Source: PHAA01 sp964584415
Lineage (GTDB): Bacteria; Bacillota; Syntrophomonadia; Syntrophomonadales; Syntrophomonadaceae
DNA length: 8,105 nucleotides
Assembly: GCA_964584415.1 (NCBI GenBank)
Contig: CAZOZX010000094.1
Coordinates: forward strand, 1 to 8,105
Direction: 5' to 3'
Shown: positions 5,432-8,105 of the stretch, one piece after another
Layout: the number at the start of each line of letters is the position of its first letter
How positions within the stretch are numbered: position 1 is the stretch's first letter
Notes under the pieces: generated by a model
Databases searched by the model: none
What the model was told of the DNA's origin: nothing
Seen by the model: the letters and a program-made list of their open reading frames with translations, nothing else
Translations under genes and position numbers: made by a program

Positions 5432-5437
5432 AACGAA

Positions 5438-6361
5438 ATGCCCAGCCTAAAAAGTAAAATAATCCTTAGTATGGTGAGAAACCGGCACCTGTTTAAGTTG
5501 AGGCTGAAGCCGGAAGTGGTGGATGCCAATTTTGACGTAGGCAAGTTCCGCGGTGAGCTGGATAAAATGTCGGCCCGGCTCAATAAAATACCGGCCGACA
5601 TCAAGGTGGAGAGTATGCAAATAGGGGATATGCACGCTGAATGGATTATTCCAGAGGGGGCTGCTGCGGGCAAGGTCGTCATGTATATCCACGGCGGCGG
5701 GTTTATATCCGGCAGTTGTCATACCCATCGGATGCATGTGGTCAAATTTGCCAGGGTGTGCGGGGCGAAAATGCTTTTGTTCGATTACCGGCTGGCGCCG
5801 GAGCACCCCTTTCCGGCGGCGGTGGAAGACTGCCTCAGCGCTTATAACTGGTTATTGAGCCAGGGTTATGAACCTGCCAATATCATGATTATGGGAGAAT
5901 CGGCCGGGGCCACCCTGACCCTTTCCACGCTGGCAGCGCTCAAGGACCAGGGGATTGAATTGCCCAGGGCGGCGGTCTCTATTTCCCCGGTAACCGACCT
6001 GACCTGCCAGGCGGATTCCTTCCGGACCAACTTTAAAAAAGATATTGCCCCGATGGGTTCCTGGACGGTTTGGACCGGCTTTTATATTGCGGACAATGAT
6101 CCTCATCATCCCTGGCTGTCGCCGTTGATGGCGGATCTGACCGGGCTGCCGCCGGTTATGATCTATGTCGGCACCTATGAAATACATCTGGATGATGCCA
6201 GCAATTTCGCCGTGAAAGCCCAAAAGAGCGGGGTAGAAGTAACCTTGAGAGTGTGCGAAGGTATGGTTCACGCCTTTCCGCTGCTGGCGCCGCTTTTCCC
6301 CGAGGCCACGCAGGCGATGGATGATATAGGGTACTATATAAAAAGTCACTTGGAGTTGTAG
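5438..6361 (+). CDS. Alpha/beta-hydrolase, hormone-sensitive lipase-type carboxylesterase
   Basis: This 307-residue cytosolic esterase belongs to the HSL (family IV) group. The oxyanion-hole motif H-G-G-G is at residues 85-88, and Y-R-L-A-P-E-H-P-F-P-A-A at 117-128 is a family signature. The nucleophile elbow G-E-S-A-G is at 153-157 (S155). The expected acid, D252 or D253, lies in E-I-H-L-D-D-A, and the catalytic histidine H278 in M-V-H-A-F-P. All catalytic parts are present and the length is normal, with an N-terminal cap of about 70 residues. It should hydrolyse short- to medium-chain acyl esters; the natural substrate is unknown. Its ribosome binding site, GGAGAG (5423-5428), lies over the end of the tetR gene, so translation is probably coupled. 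The repressor ligand may be the ester substrate or product. A repeat-rich region begins right after the stop. Confidence 0.92.
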   Translation: MPSLKSKIILSMVRNRHLFKLRLKPEVVDANFDVGKFRGELDKMSARLNKIPADIKVESMQIGDMHAEWIIPEGAAAGKVVMYIHGGGFISGSCHTHRMHVVKFARVCGAKMLLFDYRLAPEHPFPAAVEDCLSAYNWLLSQGYEPANIMIMGESAGATLTLSTLAALKDQGIELPRAAVSISPVTDLTCQADSFRTNFKKDIAPMGSWTVWTGFYIADNDPHHPWLSPLMADLTGLPPVMIYVGTYEIHLDDASNFAVKAQKSGVEVTLRVCEGMVHAFPLLAPLFPEATQAMDDIGYYIKSHLEL

Positions 6362-6367
6362 GCAGCC

Positions 6368-6490
6368 GAACCGTCTGAGACCACTGAAGAGGTCTCCTAA
6401 ATATGTCATGCTGAGCGTTAGCGAAGCATCCAGCCGAGATCCTTCGTCGCCTTCTGCTCCTCAGGATGACAAGAGGCAGGGAGACGGTTC
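6368..6490 (+). repeat. Composite inverted-repeat region bounded by REP-core sequences
   Basis: GAACCGTCT (6368-6376) and its exact complement AGACGGTTC (6482-6490) bound this stretch. Inside are a GAGACC/GGTCTC hairpin (6377-6382 with 6391-6396, 8-nt loop) and a longer palindrome at 6405-6470. The outer arms of that palindrome, 6405-6415 and 6460-6470, pair at 10 of 11 positions. Its inner arms, CGAAGCATC (6422-6430) and GATCCTTCG (6438-6446), pair at 8 of 9. From recall, the GTCATGCTGAGCG...CTCAGGATGAC type is a dispersed bacterial intergenic repeat. The region starts 7 bp after the hydrolase stop. Confidence 0.75.
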
Positions 6491-6521
6491 TAACTGTTTT
6501 TGACACAGGAGAACTGTCTCC
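6480..6521 (+). repeat. Long hairpin built on the REP core, possible operon terminator
   Basis: GGAGACGGTTCT (6480-6491) pairs with AGAACTGTCTCC (6510-6521) over 12 bp with one G-U pair. A further CTGT/ACAG stem (6494-6497 with 6505-6508) forms inside. The sequence after the stem is pyrimidine-rich (TTTCTGTCTTC) but has no clean T-run, so termination of the tetR-hydrolase transcript is possible but not certain. Upstream AGGCAG (6474-6479) resembles the 5' arm of the 27-nt repeats. Confidence 0.7.
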
Positions 6522-6573
6522 TTTCTGTCTTCAATCGAGTTATTCTGACCAAACATATCCAGCCTGGACGCAG

Positions 6574-6590
6574 TTCGACCTAATTCGACC
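6574..6590 (+). promoter_or_regulatory. Direct repeat TTCGACC x2 upstream of the PAS sensor gene
   Basis: TTCGACC occurs at 6574-6580 and 6584-6590, one helical turn apart, with a related TTCTGACC at 6543-6550. The spacing suits a regulator binding one face of the DNA. I find no convincing -35/-10 pair between here and the GTG at 6641, so promoter position is unresolved. Confidence 0.35.
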
Positions 6591-6640
6591 AACCTTTGTG
6601 TTACATTACTAAAAGACAGAGAATACTGGAGGGTTTGGGA

Positions 6641-8105
6641 GTGGGCGATTGCCAGAGGGATAAGGCGGATCTTATTAATGAACTAGTCCAGCTGCGCCAG
6701 GAGAACCAGGCATTAAAGGGACATATTGAAACAATAGAATCCAGATCGAATCAAATGGAAACTGTCTTTAATTTGGCTCCCGTAGGCCTTTGCCTGCTTG
6801 ATGACCAACTGCGATATGTAGGTTTAAACAAGTTTTTTGCCGAAATGAATGGAATAACCGTGGCTGAACATATTGGCCACACGCTCAGGGATATCGTCCC
6901 TGATTTATCGGAACAGGGAGAGACTGCGTTTAAGAAGGTAATCGAAACCGGTGAAGCCCAGCTTAATCTTGAGATAAGCCGAACAACCATGGCGGCACCG
7001 GGAGTCCATAAATATTGGAACGAAAATTGGCTGCCCATCAAGGACACAGCAGGAAAAGTTACCGGGATTTTGGTCACTGCCGAAGATGTCACCGAGCGCA
7101 AGCGCATGGAGGAGGCACTGCTCGAGGGCACAAGTAAGTACCGTGACCTTTTCAACTCAATCGACGAAGGCTTCTGCATCATCGAAGTGTTGTTCGACGA
7201 TCATGATTATCCCCTGGATTACCGCTTTCTCGAGGTCAACCAGACTTTCGAAAGACAAACGGGTCTTGTGGACGCAGTAGGCCGTTGTATGCGGGATATG
7301 GCTCCAAACCACGAGCAGCACTGGTTCGACATTTATGGCCATATTGCCCTTACTGGCGAACCTACCCGGTTCCAGAATCCGGCTCAAGCGCTTGGCCGCT
7401 TCTACGATGTTTATGCCTTCCGTGTCGGGAATCCGGAGCAGCGGCGAGTTGCTATTCTTTTCAACGACATACATTGGCGAAAACTGGCAGAGGAGGCACT
7501 GCGGGAGAGTGAGGCCAAACTAAGGATTGCTGAAGCGGTCAGCACCGAACGACAGCGGCTCTTTAATGTATTGGAAACCCTACCGGTTATGGTTTGTCTT
7601 CTGACCCCGGACTACCATATCGCTTTTGCTAACCGTAGTTTCAGGGAGAAATTCGGTGAGGCTAACGGCCGGCATTGCTATGAGTATTGTTTTGGCAACA
7701 ATGAACCATGTGCTTTCTGTGAAAGTTATAAAGTATTGGAAACTGGCCAGCCGCATCATTGGGAGGTCAACCTTGACGGCACCATAATTGATGCTTACGA
7801 TTTTCCGTTTACCGATGTGGAGGGTTCCCCGATGATACTTGAAATGAATGTCGACATCACCGAGCGCAGGATGGCGGAAGAAGCCCTGCGGCAGTCGGGA
7901 GAGCGCTTCACCAGAATATTTATGAATAGTCCGGCTCCCATGGCGATTATCCGCATGCGGGACGACCAGTGTATCGATGTTAATCAAAAACTCCTCGATC
8001 TTACCGGATATTCCCGGGAAGAGGTTGTGGGCAGCACACCATTACAGCTTGGTCTGGGAGTCCAGGACAGCCATTGCCGGGAATCCCTGCTGGCTGAGCT
8101 CAGCG
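6641..8105 (+). CDS. Multi-PAS sensor protein, 3' end beyond window
   Basis: An open frame of 488 codons runs from GTG 6641 to the window edge. GGAGGG (6628-6633) lies 7 nt before the GTG. A coiled-coil leader (about residues 12-38) is followed by four PAS domains at about 39-155, 165-282, 304-412 and 421 onward. The first and third end in the D-V/I-T-E-R linker motif, the second in the variant N-D-I-H-W-R-K, and each is followed by an M/L-A-E-E-A-L-type signalling helix. No membrane helix or signal peptide is visible, so it should sense cytosolic cues. PAS3 carries four cysteines in a C-x3-C-x6-C-x2-C array (C346, C350, C357, C360), which may bind a metal or react to redox. The output domain (histidine kinase, GGDEF or sigma-54 activator) lies beyond the window, so the class cannot be settled. 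Confidence 0.85.
   Translation, partial: MGDCQRDKADLINELVQLRQENQALKGHIETIESRSNQMETVFNLAPVGLCLLDDQLRYVGLNKFFAEMNGITVAEHIGHTLRDIVPDLSEQGETAFKKVIETGEAQLNLEISRTTMAAPGVHKYWNENWLPIKDTAGKVTGILVTAEDVTERKRMEEALLEGTSKYRDLFNSIDEGFCIIEVLFDDHDYPLDYRFLEVNQTFERQTGLVDAVGRCMRDMAPNHEQHWFDIYGHIALTGEPTRFQNPAQALGRFYDVYAFRVGNPEQRRVAILFNDIHWRKLAEEALRESEAKLRIAEAVSTERQRLFNVLETLPVMVCLLTPDYHIAFANRSFREKFGEANGRHCYEYCFGNNEPCAFCESYKVLETGQPHHWEVNLDGTIIDAYDFPFTDVEGSPMILEMNVDITERRMAEEALRQSGERFTRIFMNSPAPMAIIRMRDDQCIDVNQKLLDLTGYSREEVVGSTPLQLGLGVQDSHCRESLLAELS

Noticed and set aside
6156..6506. Minus-strand open frame with an R-S-R-R-R-R-R-I-S stretch
   Set aside because: The arginine-rich part is simply the translation of the dispersed palindrome at 6405-6470, and the rest lies opposite the hydrolase gene. 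Repeats of this sort often produce such false open frames.
6562..6580. Possible sigma-54 promoter (CTGGACGCAGTTCGAC) before the PAS gene
   Set aside because: A GG is present, but the required GC at the -12 position with 10-nt spacing is absent.

Overview
The window looks like a piece of a mid-GC anaerobic Firmicute chromosome, probably a Clostridia/Peptococcaceae-type genome. This is an inference from strong AGGAGG-like ribosome binding sites, frequent GTG/TTG starts, a multi-PAS sensor with a Cys-bearing PAS domain, and a GGGACGGTTCT-type palindromic repeat of a kind I associate with such genomes. No rRNA, tRNA or CRISPR is visible.

Layout. The left edge carries the first eight codons of a minus-strand gene that reads like the start of a REP-associated tyrosine transposase (RAYT), with a short palindromic repeat just upstream of its -10 box. 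A class I SAM-dependent methyltransferase follows (233-1054, +). After a long hairpin comes an AT-richer two-gene module: a VbhA-type antitoxin (1214-1402) overlapping a Fic-domain toxin (1399-2013) by 4 nt. A CorA-type divalent cation transporter follows (2091-3143, +). Two minus-strand genes come next: a three-helix small membrane protein (3234-3524) with its own terminator, and a DUF4349-type lipoprotein (3644-4543) with a good promoter. Diverging from that promoter is an apparently autoregulated TetR repressor (4811-5431) coupled to an HSL-type alpha/beta-hydrolase (5438-6361). A composite inverted-repeat region (6362-6521) separates this operon from a multi-PAS sensor protein (from 6641), which is cut off by the right edge.

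How the parts relate. The Fic/VbhA pair is a self-contained toxin-antitoxin unit, and the TetR/esterase pair is a self-contained regulated catabolic or detoxification unit. The other genes look like independent housekeeping or accessory loci.

The most interesting signal is not a gene. It is a family of 27-nt palindromes, with three copies identical at 25 of 27 positions at 74-100, 3606-3632 and 4637-4663. Degenerate or rearranged relatives sit at 4669-4699, 6368-6376 and 6480-6521. All lie between genes, and one is next to the presumed RAYT gene. Together they suggest a REP/RAYT system in which the GGGACGGTTCT core is conserved while the stems can change.
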